A stretch of DNA of 64,000 nt from Dyella acidiphila (GCF_014863405.1 NZ_JACZZA010000013.1:62001-126000); one strand, 5' to 3'. Shown: positions 44,501-54,538, counted from the first letter of the stretch. The notes: a model not told the origin generated them from the sequence alone. Numbers and translations are program-made.

Positions 44501-47500
44501 GCGGTGTAGACCGCGGCAGGCGCCGTCGAATCCTGCCAGTTGATATCGCCGGCCGCGACGATGTCGATCGAGCCGGTGCCGGTGCGCACCACGGTGGGCA
44601 ATTCCAGCGTGTAGTTATTGGGCGCACCGCTGAGCGTGTACTGCACCGCGAAGTGGCCATCGAGATTGACGTTGCCTGCCGCGCTGTTCGCCATCACTGC
44701 AAGCGGGTCGGCGCTGGCGAAATTGGCGCCCGCGACCAGCTGGTAGGTACTGCTCGATCCGCCCAGCAAGGTGGCCGATTCCAGCGACGCCGGATTGCCG
44801 AGGCTGGGCATGTTCGACGGGCTGTTATTCGGCGCGGCGGGTACCGTTGTGACGCCTCCGGGCGTACTGTCCGCCGGCGCATAAGGTGCGTAGAACAGCT
44901 GCGATCCGCCCGGCTGGCCATTGGTGAAAGCCATCGAAACATCGCCCAGCGGCCCGGCGCTGGATACGTAATGCAGATAGGCTGCATAGCCGTTGATGTA
45001 GGCGTTGTAGTCGGTGGTATACGCACCGTATGCGCTGCTTGACGTGGGTGCCAGTGGCAGCAGCAAGGGCGAAGGCGTCTGCACCTGCGCAAGGCTGAGG
45101 TTGCCGTTGATGTCCGAATTGCTGCTGTTGAAATGGGTGGTCAGCCAGGTTTGATACGCCGCGACGTAATCGGCGTAGCTGGTAAAGCTGGCCGGCTGCG
45201 GTGCCACCATGCTGGTGGGGTTATAGGGCAGGAAGGCGACAAAAGAGCCGTAGTTGTACAGCAGGCTGAAGGTATTGCCGCCGCCCGTGCCCACTTCATT
45301 GATGTACTGCGTGTAGTTGGCGTAGTACTGCGCCGTCTGGCCTGCATCCGGCGCCATGACCGGTTTGTAATATTTATCGGTACCGGTGCTGAGAATGAAA
45401 GACACGTACGCGAACTGCTGCGGATCGTAGTAGTACTCCGTGTACTGGCCCGACGCATTGGGCTGCCAGATCGGATACGGATTCTGGGCGGTTCCCAGAT
45501 AAGACGCCGTCAACAGGTATTGGTTGGAAGCCTGATAGGCCGCCAGTGCTGCATCGTAGTCAGCGGTGATCTGACCGCCAGGCTGCAATACCACCGGCGG
45601 CGCAAGATCCGCTCCGTTGTTTTGTTGATAGAAGCCATCGGTAATGCTGGCGTCGACATTGACGTTGTGCAGCGCCTGCACGGTCAGCGTGGGCGCAATA
45701 CCCGACGCGGAGACCGCCGGATTGGCGCCATAGCGATAGGCCAGCTGGATGGTGCCATTGCCGGCGGTGACACCGGCGCCGAGATTCCAGTTGGTGAGTA
45801 CCGAGATATCGCCGCCGTTGACGCCGGCCACCGGATTGATCAGCTCGATGCCTGGGCTGATTTGCAGATTGGCGATGCCCGCATAACGATTCCCGAAGCT
45901 ATAGCCGGGCTGCTCGACATAACCCATCAAGGTGCCGGCGCCCTGGGTGGCGTCGCCGTTGACGTAGCCGTAGAACGTCTGGTGCGCGGCGTTGGCCGTA
46001 TCGGGTACGAAGTAGTCGTTCTGCAGATCGTCTTGCAGTTGCGTGGCGGTGGTCGGCGCCGCGACGATGTTGCCGCTCGCGTCGTACCAGGTACCGGCCA
46101 GCAGTTGCGGCGTGCCGTCGGTGCCGGCGCCATACCAGCCGGCGGGATCGATCAGGCCATCGAAATAGAGCGCCGGGTTGGTGTTTTTGTTTTCGGTATC
46201 GGCCGTGCTCCATACCGCGTACGGCACGATGGTGACGTTGCTGGCGCCGCTGATGGTGGCGTTGTTGGCGAAGCTGATCGGCACATCGCCATCGGCCAGC
46301 AGCGGTGCGCGCAGGGAGACCATGCCGCCGATGCCGCCAGCGCCGCCCGCCACATTGACGATGGCATTGGGCCCGAACACGATGCTGCCGGCATTGCCGG
46401 CTTGCACGTCTTCGTAGCCATATGTGCTGTTGAGCTGGCCGATCGTCGCCGTGCCGGCAGTGCCGATCTCCACCAGGCCGCCCATCTGCCCGGCCAGGCT
46501 GCTGTTCGCCAGCAGGCTGCCGTTGATGGTGACGCCATTGCGACCGAACAGCTGGATTTCGCCGGCAGCGGGGCCCGCGGCATCGACCGTGCCTTCGATA
46601 TCCACCACGCCATTGCTGGCATTGACGGCGCCATTGCCGCCGTTGGCGGTGAGGTATACATCTTGTGCCACCAGCCGCTGGCCGGCGGAGAGCAGCAGGT
46701 TGCCGGCGCCACTGGTGATCGCGATGCCGCCGGTGGTGCCCGCGCTGCCGGTCAATTGAGCGAGCTGATCCAGATTGAGCGCACCGCCGCTATTGAGGGT
46801 GAAATAGCCGCCCAGATAGCCATTGGCCGCGCCGCCTTCAAACGTACCGTCGAGCGTGGCGAGATTGTTCGCATTGATGATCAGGCTGCCTGCCGTGCCG
46901 CCCAGCGGCGCGCCGGCAAAGTTCACTACGGCGCCGTTAGCGACCGTCACCGAACCCTGCGTGGAAGCCAGCGTCAGATCGCCACCCGTTGCATAGGTGG
47001 TGACGTCGTAGAAGGTCTTGTTGATGCCGGCGACGTCGAGATTGGCGCTGCCGGTCAACGTGAGATCGCCGCTGCTGGCGGTAAGCGTGAGGTTGCCGGC
47101 CAGCGCGTCCACTTGCGTGCCTACGCCGAGCGCGCCGCCGCTGAGCGTCAGCGTGCCACCCAGATTGTTGTCGCTGAGCGGCGTGCCGCCGACATGGTTG
47201 ACGGCAAAGCTGCCGGTGGTGGTGAGCGCGGTATTGGCGCCGCTGCTGGCCAGCAGGATCGGCGTGTTGAAGCTGACATTGGCCGCACCGAAATCCATCC
47301 CGCCATTGCCCTGGCCGGTGATGCCCTGGCTGGCGTTGGCGGTCACGCTGGCGAAGCCCTGGGTGACGCTGCTGCCGGCGGTGAAATCCAGCTCGTTGGC
47401 AGTAAGCGTCCATTGGCCCGTACCTGCTGCCGCGGCGGCGGTGCTGGTACCCACCGCGTTGCCCAGCCCCAGCGTGCCGGCCTTGATGCTGACGGTACCG

Positions 47501-50500
47501 CCATCGCTGACGTAGGCGTTCGCATTGAGGTTCAAGCTTTGCGGCAGGTCGATGCTGACATTGCCGAGGAAGTCGATGGCGCCGCGGCTGCTCAGCGTTA
47601 CCTGGCTGGCATCGTTGAACAGGCTCAAGGTGCCGGGACCGATCACCAGGCCGCCGGTACCGCTGCCGGCCGGCGCATCGATGCCGACAAAGTTGATCTG
47701 GTTCGCCGTGGCCTGGATGTTCTGCGCGGTGAACACCGCATTCGGATCGACGCTGGTGGCGCCGGTGGTATCCATGGTCAGCGACGCGCCGCCTTGCACG
47801 GTGGCGCCGGCGGCGATGGTGAGATTGCCCTGGGTGGTGCCGGAAACATCGTTGCGCACGACCGCTGCGACACCATCCTGTGACACGCGCAGCAGCGCAC
47901 CGTTGCCGCTGATGGCACTGCTGCCGGTAGTACCGAACAGCAAGGGCGTGCTGTTCGGTGTGGCGCTGCCGGTGGCGGCAAGATAGCTGCCCGACTGCAG
48001 CACGATGCCTTGCGCGCCCGCGTTGCCATCGGCGACCAGCAGGATCTCCTGCCCTTCGAGCGGATCGGCGCTGTCGTTGGAGAGCACCAGGCTGTCGGTA
48101 TTACTGGTGATCTGGTAGCCGTCGCTAGTGAGCTGGCGGGTACCGCCCAGCAGCAAGCTGCCCGCGTTCAACGCAGTGAGCTGATCGGCGGAAATCTGCA
48201 GATAGTTGCTGCCCAGCGACGTAGAACCGGGGCCGACTACCTGGATCGCCTGCGCCGCGATATCCACCAGGCCGGGGCGTCCGCCGCTGGCGGGCGCATC
48301 GCTGAGTGTCGCGCCCAACTGCAATTGCTGGTTGGCGCTCAGGATCAGATGGCCGCCGTCTTCCGGCAGCTGTGGCGTGACCGTGCCGGCGCTGGCGGCC
48401 TGGCTGGCGAAGTAGCTGTTCGCTTCGGTGAAGGTGTACTGCGAGTACTGCTGCCACACCGGCGCGGACTGCACCAGGAACGTGGTGTTGGTCGACGCGT
48501 GCGCGCCATCCAGCGCGTTGGCGAAGTAACCGGTGATGCTCAACGTGCCATCGGGCAGCACCACGTTCTGGCCCAGCACAGCGTTTTGCGAACTGGTGTT
48601 CTGCACGATGCGATACGCACCCGGCAGCGTCGCGTAACCGGCCGGCAGCAAGGTGTAGTAGCCGGCCGGCAGGCCGGCGATGCCGGACAGATAGACCGAC
48701 TGGCCCACGGCCGGACCGGCACCGGCGTCGGCAGCGCTGGTGAGAGCCGCATCCTGCGCGCCGACCGGCGCGGTATAACCGGGCAGGATGGCGTAGATCG
48801 CGCGCCCGTCGGCGTATTGCGATACCTGCACGCCACTGGTGCTGTTGGCGTAGCTGGTCTCGTACTGGGTCAGCACGTTGACCGTGCCGCCGGTGCCCGG
48901 CACCCATTCCGATGCCTGCAATTCGCCGCCGCCGCTGATATCGATGGTGGCGCCGCTGTTGAGCGACACATCGTTGCCGGCGATGGTGATCGACTTGGAC
49001 GGCGGTGCGGTCAGCGGCGACACGGTGTAGCTGCTGGCGGAGCTGCCTGCGTAGTTCCACTCCTGGCCGTCGGTGGTGCTGCCATAGGGCACGGTTTCGC
49101 CATCCAGCGACACCGAACTCAAGCTGCCGGCGCCGAGCGTGACGCTTTGCGTGGGCTCCAGCGGATACACCGGCGCGGCGCTGCTGCTGATGCCGAAAGC
49201 GCTCAGCGTGCTGGCGGTGTTTTGCTGCGCGCCGATGACCAGCTCGCCGGCCGGCACCCACACCGTGCCGTCCTGCACGACGTTGTCCGCATCCAGCAGC
49301 AGGGCGCCGCCGGCCGAGAGCGGCACGCTGGCGGGGTTGCCGTTGCCCAGAATGGTCAGCGTGGTGCTGGGACTGAGCGCGACGCCCTGCGCGTTCTTCA
49401 GCGGACTGGCATCGATCACGAACGCGTAGTTGGTGACCGGATAGAGCTCGGTCGCCTGCAAAGTCAGATTGCCGGCACTGAACAGCAAACCGGCCAGCGG
49501 CGTGCCGCCGGCGGGATATTGCAGATTGGCCGGTTCGTAGAAACGGATGTCGCCGCTGGCCGTGTAGTTGGCATTGGCCCAGCCCTGCAGATTCATCAAA
49601 CCGCCGAGGTCGATGAAGTCGGCGTGGATATCCAGCGTGCCGGTGCCGGCCACCGGGCTCGGCACATCGCTGAGTGCACCGACCAGTTCCACGTAGGGCG
49701 CGTCGATCTGTACGGTGCCGCCGCCCTGATTGATGGCCGACGTGCTGAGCGCAGACAGTTTCGTGCTGCCCGCCGGCAACGCCGACAGGCTGGGCGTATA
49801 GGCCTCGAAGCTTTTGCCCAGCGAAAGATCGACATTGCCGGAGAAGGCCACCGGCACCACCGCCGAGTTGGCGATGGCGGAAGGATTGGCAGGATCGGAG
49901 CCCAGCATGAGGCTGCTGATGCCCGAGCCATCCAGCCGGTCCAGCGCGAAATCCAGCACGCCGGTGGTGGCCTTCGCCGCCACCTTGCCGCCCGGCTGCA
50001 AGCCGGAGCCGGGCAGGAACAGTCCGGATTGCTGCAAGACAATCGCCGTGGAGTTGGCGGCCAGATGGAAGAACGTGGCCAACTGGCCAGGACTCATGCC
50101 CACGATCTGCAGGCTGCCGCCTTCCGCCTGGGCACTGCCACCCTGCGCGAGCAGAGTGCCGTCCGCATCCAGACCCGCGGCGGCGCCAAACAGGATCGAG
50201 CCGGCATTGCTCCATACCGGCGTCGGTGCATAGCCGGCGCTGGCGCCCGCGTAAGCGCCGTTGGCCACCGGCTGGTCGTAGACGTCGGAGCTGCCCGACA
50301 CATCGATCAGGCTGCCCTGCTGAGTAAGTACATAGCCCAGCGGCGAAGTGAGACTGACACTGCCACCGTTCAACACCACACCGGTGCGCGTGGTGGCGTG
50401 CGTGGCCAGCCCAAGACCGAGGCTGTTGCCGGGCTCGGCCGCGGCCAACGGATTGATCAGCGACACGCCCGCGGCATTCAACACCGCCTGCGATTCCAGC

Positions 50501-53500
50501 CATACCTCGGGCACCGTCGAGACGGCCTGGGTCAACAGAATGTTGGCGATATCGATGCTGCCGCCGGGCGCATTGATGGTGCCGTCCACGATGGTGGACA
50601 GGCCGCCGGACAGCGCAACGGTGGCGCCTGCATCGGCCGAAATGCTCGCGCCTGCGCCCAGGTTGAGCGAGCCGGTGACGCCGGCATACGGAACCGGCCC
50701 GGCCTGCGGATTGGCCGGTATCGATTCGTAGTTCAAATACTGGCCCGCGCTCAGCGAAAAGCCGGGGCCGTTCGCGTTGCGGGTGATGTAACGCAGATAA
50801 GGCGCCAGCTGTCCCACGCTGACATACGCGCTGTCGGTCAGCGGGCTCTGGCCGTAGATATCCGTACCGGTGGTGGCGGCCAGCAGCGCCGGCATATTCG
50901 GCAGCAAGTTGTCGCGGCTGACCTGCACAGCAGTGCCGGGCGCGATGTTGGCGTCGGTAATCGACTTCAACGCGTAATTGTCGAAGCCTTGTCCGGCGAA
51001 GAAGGAGGGCGCCAGATACAGGCCGTTGCTCAAGGCCAGATCGCTGGCGCTGCCGCCGATCTGGATATCGATCGCTTGCAAGCTAAGCGTGCCGCCGCCG
51101 CTGAAGCCGTAGGCACGCAGACTGCCGTCCAGCACCAGCTGGCTGTTCTGCCCCAGCGAGGTGGGCGGCGGGAATTCGTCGTTGTTGAAAGTATTGGCGC
51201 CCTGATCCGCATAGTCGATCAGGCTGATGCTGCCGCCGCTGCCATCCGGTACGCCGTTGGTCAGCTGCAACTGGCCCTTGCTGTTGACGTAGCCGCCGCT
51301 GGAAACATCCAGCAGGCTGCCCGACTGCAGCACGATGGATCCGGTTTCATCGGTGGCTATGCCGTTAGTGCCCTTGCTGGCGACCAGGATGTCCGCCTGG
51401 TCCACGGTGAGGCTGATGGTGCCGCCGTTGATGTAGCGATCACCGATGTAGTTGCCGGCCGTAGCCTGCGCATCGTTCACCCACAATCCCGCCGTGCTCA
51501 GCACCGCGCCGGTGCCGATGGTGATGCCTTCGGGCAGATCCGCGCCGGTGAGGCTGGCCGGATCGGCAAAGTTGCCGCCCGACGCAGTCAGGGCGATCGC
51601 GCCGGCCGGCGCACTCAATGCACCGAGGATATCGATGCCGTTCGCTGCGAGAGCGATCGAACCGCCCGGCTGCACGCTGAGCACGGTGCCGGCCTGCTCG
51701 CGAATCTCGCCGCCGACGATCAGCTGGCTGGTCAAGTTGAAGGTGCTGAAGCCGCCTTGCTGCACCAGGTTTGCCGAGACCGGCACCCAGCGCGCTAGAT
51801 CGTAGGGATTGCTGCCGGTCGGATCCTGGCTGGTGAGCACGCTCGACCAGGAAGTATCGGCCTGGAAATCCGGATCGAGCTGCTCGAGCGGCGTCACCGA
51901 CTGCTGCAACAGGATGCCCGGCGACACGGTTACGCCGGCCGTGTTCGCGGCGCCATTCACGCTGATGGCCAGCGTACCGCCATTGGGCTGCGCGCCCTGC
52001 GCCACCTGATTGCGGCCGGCAAACGCCTGCGCACTGACCTGGCCGTCCATGACCAGGGCATCGCCGGTGCTGATATTGAGCGCGCCGGCGTTGCCGCCGA
52101 CCGCAAAGCCGCTGTCCCAGCGCGTGCTGCCGGCCAACAGGGGATTGCTGTAATTGGTGCTCACGCCCCAGCGGTTGTCGATGACACTGTACTGGCCGGC
52201 GAAACCTACATAGGCGAGATTGGGATTGGCATCGGCAATGTTGTAGACCTGCCCGTTGGAAGCCACCAGGTTGGGCGTGGTGATCCAGCCGGGCTGGTAG
52301 GCGACATAGCCGCCATCCAGGTTCAACTGCGCACCGCTGCGCACGATCACCTGCGCACCGTTGAGATTGATGCTGCCGCCGTTGGTCATCAGCTGACCGA
52401 CCGTGCGCGGCACGTCATCGACATAGCCGGAAATATTGAGGATGGGGCTGCCGACCCAGGCCAGGCCGCTCGCCGTGGTGCCGCTCTGGCTGCTGTCTAC
52501 CGTGAGATCTTTGGTCTGGTAGAGAAAGCTGTTGCGCAGCAGCGGCGAATTGGCCAGCTCGTTCTGGCCGACCAGCGGAATGGTGACCAGCAGCGCCGAC
52601 ATCGGCAATTGCACATTGGCCAGGCCCGACACGTCGATCACGCTGCCGTTGTCGACATAAATGCGGCCGGCCAACGGATTGGTATAGTCCGCGGCGTTGT
52701 CGAGCACGGCATTGATGGTGAGCTTGGCGCTGGGTGCCTCCAGCAAGGAGCCGGCCTGGAAATTCACCGTTTCGCCGCTGAGCGTCAACACGCTGTCGCT
52801 GCTGTTGAAAGCGGTGGTGGCGGCGCTGGTGGAGGTGGTGGTCTCGCCGTCTTCTTCGGGCAGTACGGTGGTGACGGAATTGGGCCCGAGCGTAAGCGTG
52901 CCGCCGACCGAATAACCGGAGGCACTGCCGCCGGCCTGTGCATTCAGCACGATGCTGCCCTGGTAGTTGACGCTGGTGGACGCCAGCGCCACGCCATCCT
53001 GGGCAACGTTGAGGCCATCCATCTCCACTTCGCCGCGGCGTGCCTGCAACAGGCCGGTGTTGGTAGCCGTGCCGGCCGGCTGCGATACCACCACCGACAG
53101 CGGCTGCGTGGTCGACGTCGAATTGGCGTTCTCGAATTGTGCACCGGCGGCCAGGATTACCTGGCCTTGATCGTCCACCACGCTGCCGGCGTTGGCGACA
53201 TTCGGCGCAGCCAGCAGCACGAAGCCCTGGGTACCGCCGGTGATGGAGGCGCCATCCTGCACCACCACATCGTGGTTCTTGCCGTCGGTAAACGCGCCGT
53301 TGACCAGGAACGGCAGGTAGGTCACGTTGCCCGGCGCGATGCCGGCATTGAGGAACTGGCTATTGCTGGTCGCGACATCGCTGCTGAAAAGATCCAGCGA
53401 ACTGGCGATCAACGACTGCGTATTCACCTGGCTGCCGGCGCCGAACAGAATGCCGTTGTGATTGAGCAGGTACACCGTGCCCTCGGCCTTGATCTGGCCG

Positions 53501-54162
53501 AAGATCTGGCTGGGCACGCCGCTGGGATCGGTAACGCGGTTGAGCGCGATCCAGTTGTTGTTGCTGCCGTTGGTCTGGTTGCCGCCGCTCTGGTCGAAAT
53601 ACACCGTGGTGTTGCGGCCGACGTTGAAGCTGCTCCAGGTGAGGATCGCTTTCTGCGAAGTCTGCTTGATATCGACCGTGGTCTGGCCGTTCGTCACCGA
53701 CTGCGTCGGCGCCTTGGCGTTCTGCCACAGGTTCGGATTGCTGGACGCACCGGGCGCCACCACCAGGCCGCCAGAGGTAAGCCCGTTGGGTACCGGCGAG
53801 GTCTGCTGCTGTGCCGCCTGTTGCGCCGCCTGCTGGGCCGAGATCTGGGCGGCCACGGCCTGCGCGGCGCGGCTCAGATTGGCCAGCGACTGCTGCACAT
53901 TGCGCTGCTGCAGCAACTGGGTGGGTGTCTGCGCGGTGATGCCGCTGAGCGCCGAGGGCGTGCCACCGGCCTGCGTACCGGCCTGGTTCTGTACCTGGTT
54001 GAGCCAGGCCTGGCTGAGCGGCTGCGCGGTATTGGTGCCGGCCAGCGCCGGCAACGCCGCAAACGCCAGCACCGAGGCGATGGCGTAGGCCAGGGGGCGT
54101 CGTGGCCCCGTGAAACCTTGCGCAGAACGGGAACGCTTGCCTGAACCGACCGGTGTGATCAC
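41560..54162 (-). CDS. Giant two-partner-secretion exoprotein (TpsA, filamentous haemagglutinin family, DUF3739 type)
   Basis: A 4200-residue protein. An extended N-terminus with a hydrophobic signal (AYAIASVLAFAALPALAG, about 25-42) leads to a Gln/Ala-rich linker and the TPS secretion domain at about 135-350, with NPNL at 142-145 and NHNGILFG at 234-241, where NPNGI is usual. A very long Gly/Asn/Ser/Thr-rich beta-helix follows. A Tyr-rich part lies around residues 2850-3000, and a C-terminal part resembles DUF3739 (about 3950-4120). The only two cysteines I found are C4026 and C4032 in CDLDAFC. It should be exported through the sec system and then by the TpsB at 61231-62844, forming a surface or released fibre. 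It has its own promoter-like block at 54217-54267. No internal stop or frameshift is seen over 12.6 kb. Confidence 0.93.
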   Translation of the reverse strand: MITPVGSGKRSRSAQGFTGPRRPLAYAIASVLAFAALPALAGTNTAQPLSQAWLNQVQNQAGTQAGGTPSALSGITAQTPTQLLQQRNVQQSLANLSRAAQAVAAQISAQQAAQQAAQQQTSPVPNGLTSGGLVVAPGASSNPNLWQNAKAPTQSVTNGQTTVDIKQTSQKAILTWSSFNVGRNTTVYFDQSGGNQTNGSNNNWIALNRVTDPSGVPSQIFGQIKAEGTVYLLNHNGILFGAGSQVNTQSLIASSLDLFSSDVATSNSQFLNAGIAPGNVTYLPFLVNGAFTDGKNHDVVVQDGASITGGTQGFVLLAAPNVANAGSVVDDQGQVILAAGAQFENANSTSTTQPLSVVVSQPAGTATNTGLLQARRGEVEMDGLNVAQDGVALASTSVNYQGSIVLNAQAGGSASGYSVGGTLTLGPNSVTTVLPEEDGETTTSTSAATTAFNSSDSVLTLSGETVNFQAGSLLEAPSAKLTINAVLDNAADYTNPLAGRIYVDNGSVIDVSGLANVQLPMSALLVTIPLVGQNELANSPLLRNSFLYQTKDLTVDSSQSGTTASGLAWVGSPILNISGYVDDVPRTVGQLMTNGGSINLNGAQVIVRSGAQLNLDGGYVAYQPGWITTPNLVASNGQVYNIADANPNLAYVGFAGQYSVIDNRWGVSTNYSNPLLAGSTRWDSGFAVGGNAGALNISTGDALVMDGQVSAQAFAGRNQVAQGAQPNGGTLAISVNGAANTAGVTVSPGILLQQSVTPLEQLDPDFQADTSWSSVLTSQDPTGSNPYDLARWVPVSANLVQQGGFSTFNLTSQLIVGGEIREQAGTVLSVQPGGSIALAANGIDILGALSAPAGAIALTASGGNFADPASLTGADLPEGITIGTGAVLSTAGLWVNDAQATAGNYIGDRYINGGTISLTVDQADILVASKGTNGIATDETGSIVLQSGSLLDVSSGGYVNSKGQLQLTNGVPDGSGGSISLIDYADQGANTFNNDEFPPPTSLGQNSQLVLDGSLRAYGFSGGGTLSLQAIDIQIGGSASDLALSNGLYLAPSFFAGQGFDNYALKSITDANIAPGTAVQVSRDNLLPNMPALLAATTGTDIYGQSPLTDSAYVSVGQLAPYLRYITRNANGPGFSLSAGQYLNYESIPANPQAGPVPYAGVTGSLNLGAGASISADAGATVALSGGLSTIVDGTINAPGGSIDIANILLTQAVSTVPEVWLESQAVLNAAGVSLINPLAAAEPGNSLGLGLATHATTRTGVVLNGGSVSLTSPLGYVLTQQGSLIDVSGSSDVYDQPVANGAYAGASAGYAPTPVWSNAGSILFGAAAGLDADGTLLAQGGSAQAEGGSLQIVGMSPGQLATFFHLAANSTAIVLQQSGLFLPGSGLQPGGKVAAKATTGVLDFALDRLDGSGISSLMLGSDPANPSAIANSAVVPVAFSGNVDLSLGKSFEAYTPSLSALPAGSTKLSALSTSAINQGGGTVQIDAPYVELVGALSDVPSPVAGTGTLDIHADFIDLGGLMNLQGWANANYTASGDIRFYEPANLQYPAGGTPLAGLLFSAGNLTLQATELYPVTNYAFVIDASPLKNAQGVALSPSTTLTILGNGNPASVPLSAGGALLLDADNVVQDGTVWVPAGELVIGAQQNTASTLSAFGISSSAAPVYPLEPTQSVTLGAGSLSSVSLDGETVPYGSTTDGQEWNYAGSSASSYTVSPLTAPPSKSITIAGNDVSLNSGATIDISGGGELQASEWVPGTGGTVNVLTQYETSYANSTSGVQVSQYADGRAIYAILPGYTAPVGAQDAALTSAADAGAGPAVGQSVYLSGIAGLPAGYYTLLPAGYATLPGAYRIVQNTSSQNAVLGQNVVLPDGTLSITGYFANALDGAHASTNTTFLVQSAPVWQQYSQYTFTEANSYFASQAASAGTVTPQLPEDGGHLILSANQQLQLGATLSDAPASGGRPGLVDIAAQAIQVVGPGSTSLGSNYLQISADQLTALNAGSLLLGGTRQLTSDGYQITSNTDSLVLSNDSADPLEGQEILLVADGNAGAQGIVLQSGSYLAATGSATPNSTPLLFGTTGSSAISGNGALLRVSQDGVAAVVRNDVSGTTQGNLTIAAGATVQGGASLTMDTTGATSVDPNAVFTAQNIQATANQINFVGIDAPAGSGTGGLVIGPGTLSLFNDASQVTLSSRGAIDFLGNVSIDLPQSLNLNANAYVSDGGTVSIKAGTLGLGNAVGTSTAAAAAGTGQWTLTANELDFTAGSSVTQGFASVTANASQGITGQGNGGMDFGAANVSFNTPILLASSGANTALTTTGSFAVNHVGGTPLSDNNLGGTLTLSGGALGVGTQVDALAGNLTLTASSGDLTLTGSANLDVAGINKTFYDVTTYATGGDLTLASTQGSVTVANGAVVNFAGAPLGGTAGSLIINANNLATLDGTFEGGAANGYLGGYFTLNSGGALNLDQLAQLTGSAGTTGGIAITSGAGNLLLSAGQRLVAQDVYLTANGGNGAVNASNGVVDIEGTVDAAGPAAGEIQLFGRNGVTINGSLLANSSLAGQMGGLVEIGTAGTATIGQLNSTYGYEDVQAGNAGSIVFGPNAIVNVAGGAGGIGGMVSLRAPLLADGDVPISFANNATISGASNVTIVPYAVWSTADTENKNTNPALYFDGLIDPAGWYGAGTDGTPQLLAGTWYDASGNIVAAPTTATQLQDDLQNDYFVPDTANAAHQTFYGYVNGDATQGAGTLMGYVEQPGYSFGNRYAGIANLQISPGIELINPVAGVNGGDISVLTNWNLGAGVTAGNGTIQLAYRYGANPAVSASGIAPTLTVQALHNVNVDASITDGFYQQNNGADLAPPVVLQPGGQITADYDAALAAYQASNQYLLTASYLGTAQNPYPIWQPNASGQYTEYYYDPQQFAYVSFILSTGTDKYYKPVMAPDAGQTAQYYANYTQYINEVGTGGGNTFSLLYNYGSFVAFLPYNPTSMVAPQPASFTSYADYVAAYQTWLTTHFNSSNSDINGNLSLAQVQTPSPLLLPLAPTSSSAYGAYTTDYNAYINGYAAYLHYVSSAGPLGDVSMAFTNGQPGGSQLFYAPYAPADSTPGGVTTVPAAPNNSPSNMPSLGNPASLESATLLGGSSSTYQLVAGANFASADPLAVMANSAAGNVNLDGHFAVQYTLSGAPNNYTLELPTVVRTGTGSIDIVAAGDINWQDSTAPAAVYTAGAPAVGTSADTSVSVAAPVAGMPDMLVTGQVNPVGAGNILLSAGGNINGIEQVYDSTGLITGTKGALISQYWWPWMETGNSTDANGNTIASSINFANFDQGVMSAGGNVTVSAGGNISDLSVSLPTTWYANAAATAITTVGGGNLSVNAGGDILSGSYFVARGTGSLAAGGLIGSDFTYVLPANATGPAGVAIGNTPVAVSTVLALQDAQWTVQARSGVDIADILDPSYAAPGGLVPDYQSYSSNSAVTAVTTTGNLTLGSLAWEAQVFGDNQTSSNGYGILPSTLDFTALNGNINILTAGGLYPSAIGNLSLLAATSVNLVQQNYDLDQQGGSIADGFGLIDAAASLLPSPLQPEGSDSQNYLTLNPEHYLERGTSPTNDESELYQAGLHDADTTPVRIYALSGSIINGTTSSTGIQMDQMLIEPDKPALIYAGQDIVDLSLIGQQTHASDVTRVAAGGSIYDTQYNPGVLHALTPLGLNYQLVPVIELSGVGTLDVEAGRNIGPFTSQTDILNANAEVANTTIPTGIETIGNTLNPYLPHDGASIDVLFGVGPGIATSNFLTQYLSNANGVDGFGSLLPDLVTFMEQQADGQVADTGFAQDQLNVVLTTQQAETAFQQLPTYKQQLFVQQEFFKLLAQVGVDYNDPSSPYYHQYARGYAAIESLFPAALGYTDNGTGAGGLNGEAKTVDTGDLDIRSSTIQTQQGGNVSILGPGGQALIGSVDAPPVITNSSGTVVAGPNSMGVLTLEQGNVDIFTDRSLLLAQSRIFTEQGGDMVIWSSNGDINAGQGAKTVAVIPPPTYLCDLDAFCLIDAKGEVSGAGIATLQTTPGAAPGNVYLVAPRGTVDAGDAGIRVSGNLVVAAAQVLNAVNIQVQGTKIGVPAAQTVNVGALSSASSAAGAVSKMAQSMVQQQQNDALSKQPSIIAVQVLGFGDGSTMINQNSNGYDPNSPVQVLGAGRLSSARKQALTMDERKLLAE

Positions 54163-54216
54163 GAACTCTTCCCCTGGGGCATCTGCGGCACTTCGGTAAA
54201 CGAGGCCTTCGGCTGG

Positions 54217-54267
54217 TTAGACCGCCGGATTGGGGGCCGACTGAACCATGTCATCAAAATTTAATTT
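54217..54267 (-). promoter_or_regulatory. Candidate ECF-sigma promoter of the TpsA gene
   Basis: Read leftward: AAATTAAATTTT, then TGACA, GGTTCAGTC, a gap, and GTCTAA (54217-54222). From GGTTCA to GTCTA is 19 bases. The block agrees without gaps, 38 of 51 positions, with 63227-63277 ahead of the TpsB operon. The GTC -10 core is typical of ECF sigma factors. The start of transcription would fall about 45-50 bases before the TpsA ATG. That a FecI-type sigma reads it is inference from the FecR gene at the window end. Confidence 0.6.
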
Positions 54268-54372
54268 GCGCTGTCGCGCCGGTTTCATCTCATTGTCGCA
54301 ATCGGTTTGGACGGCTATTTGGAAAACGGAAATGCAACAAATGACCGCCGCCGTCATGCCATTCCACTCAAT

Positions 54373-54454
54373 CCCGTCATCCCGGCGCAGGCCGGGACCC
54401 AGTAACTTCGGGCTGTAAAAGACGCTGGGTCCCGGCCTGCGCCGGGATGACGGG
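54373..54454. repeat. 30-bp-arm palindromic dispersed repeat, copy 2
   Basis: Perfect arms at 54373-54402 and 54425-54454. Apart from the outermost base pairs the arms are the same as at 23068-23149, with a different loop. It lies between the small secreted protein gene and the TpsA promoter block, where it could separate the two transcripts. Confidence 0.75.
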
Positions 54455-54538
54455 GTGGGGGAATTTGCGGCAATCGTTCTCACCGTCCTCAGCGGGACGA
54501 CAGCGCAGCTATCCGATCATCGTGCGCGACTGTGACGA

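Noticed and set aside
48010-51798. A 1262-codon open frame on the + strand, and others at 45133-47883, 43681-45042 and 52609-54144, opposite the TpsA gene
   Set aside because: They arise from the third-position GC bias of the antisense repeats; Arg/Ala/Gly-rich, without ribosome sites or domains.
54217-54483. Short leftward frame containing KLNFDDMVQS, similar to KLNFRDTVQS at 63080-63391
   Set aside because: The shared peptide is only the translation of the shared promoter-like DNA block; neither frame is otherwise protein-like.
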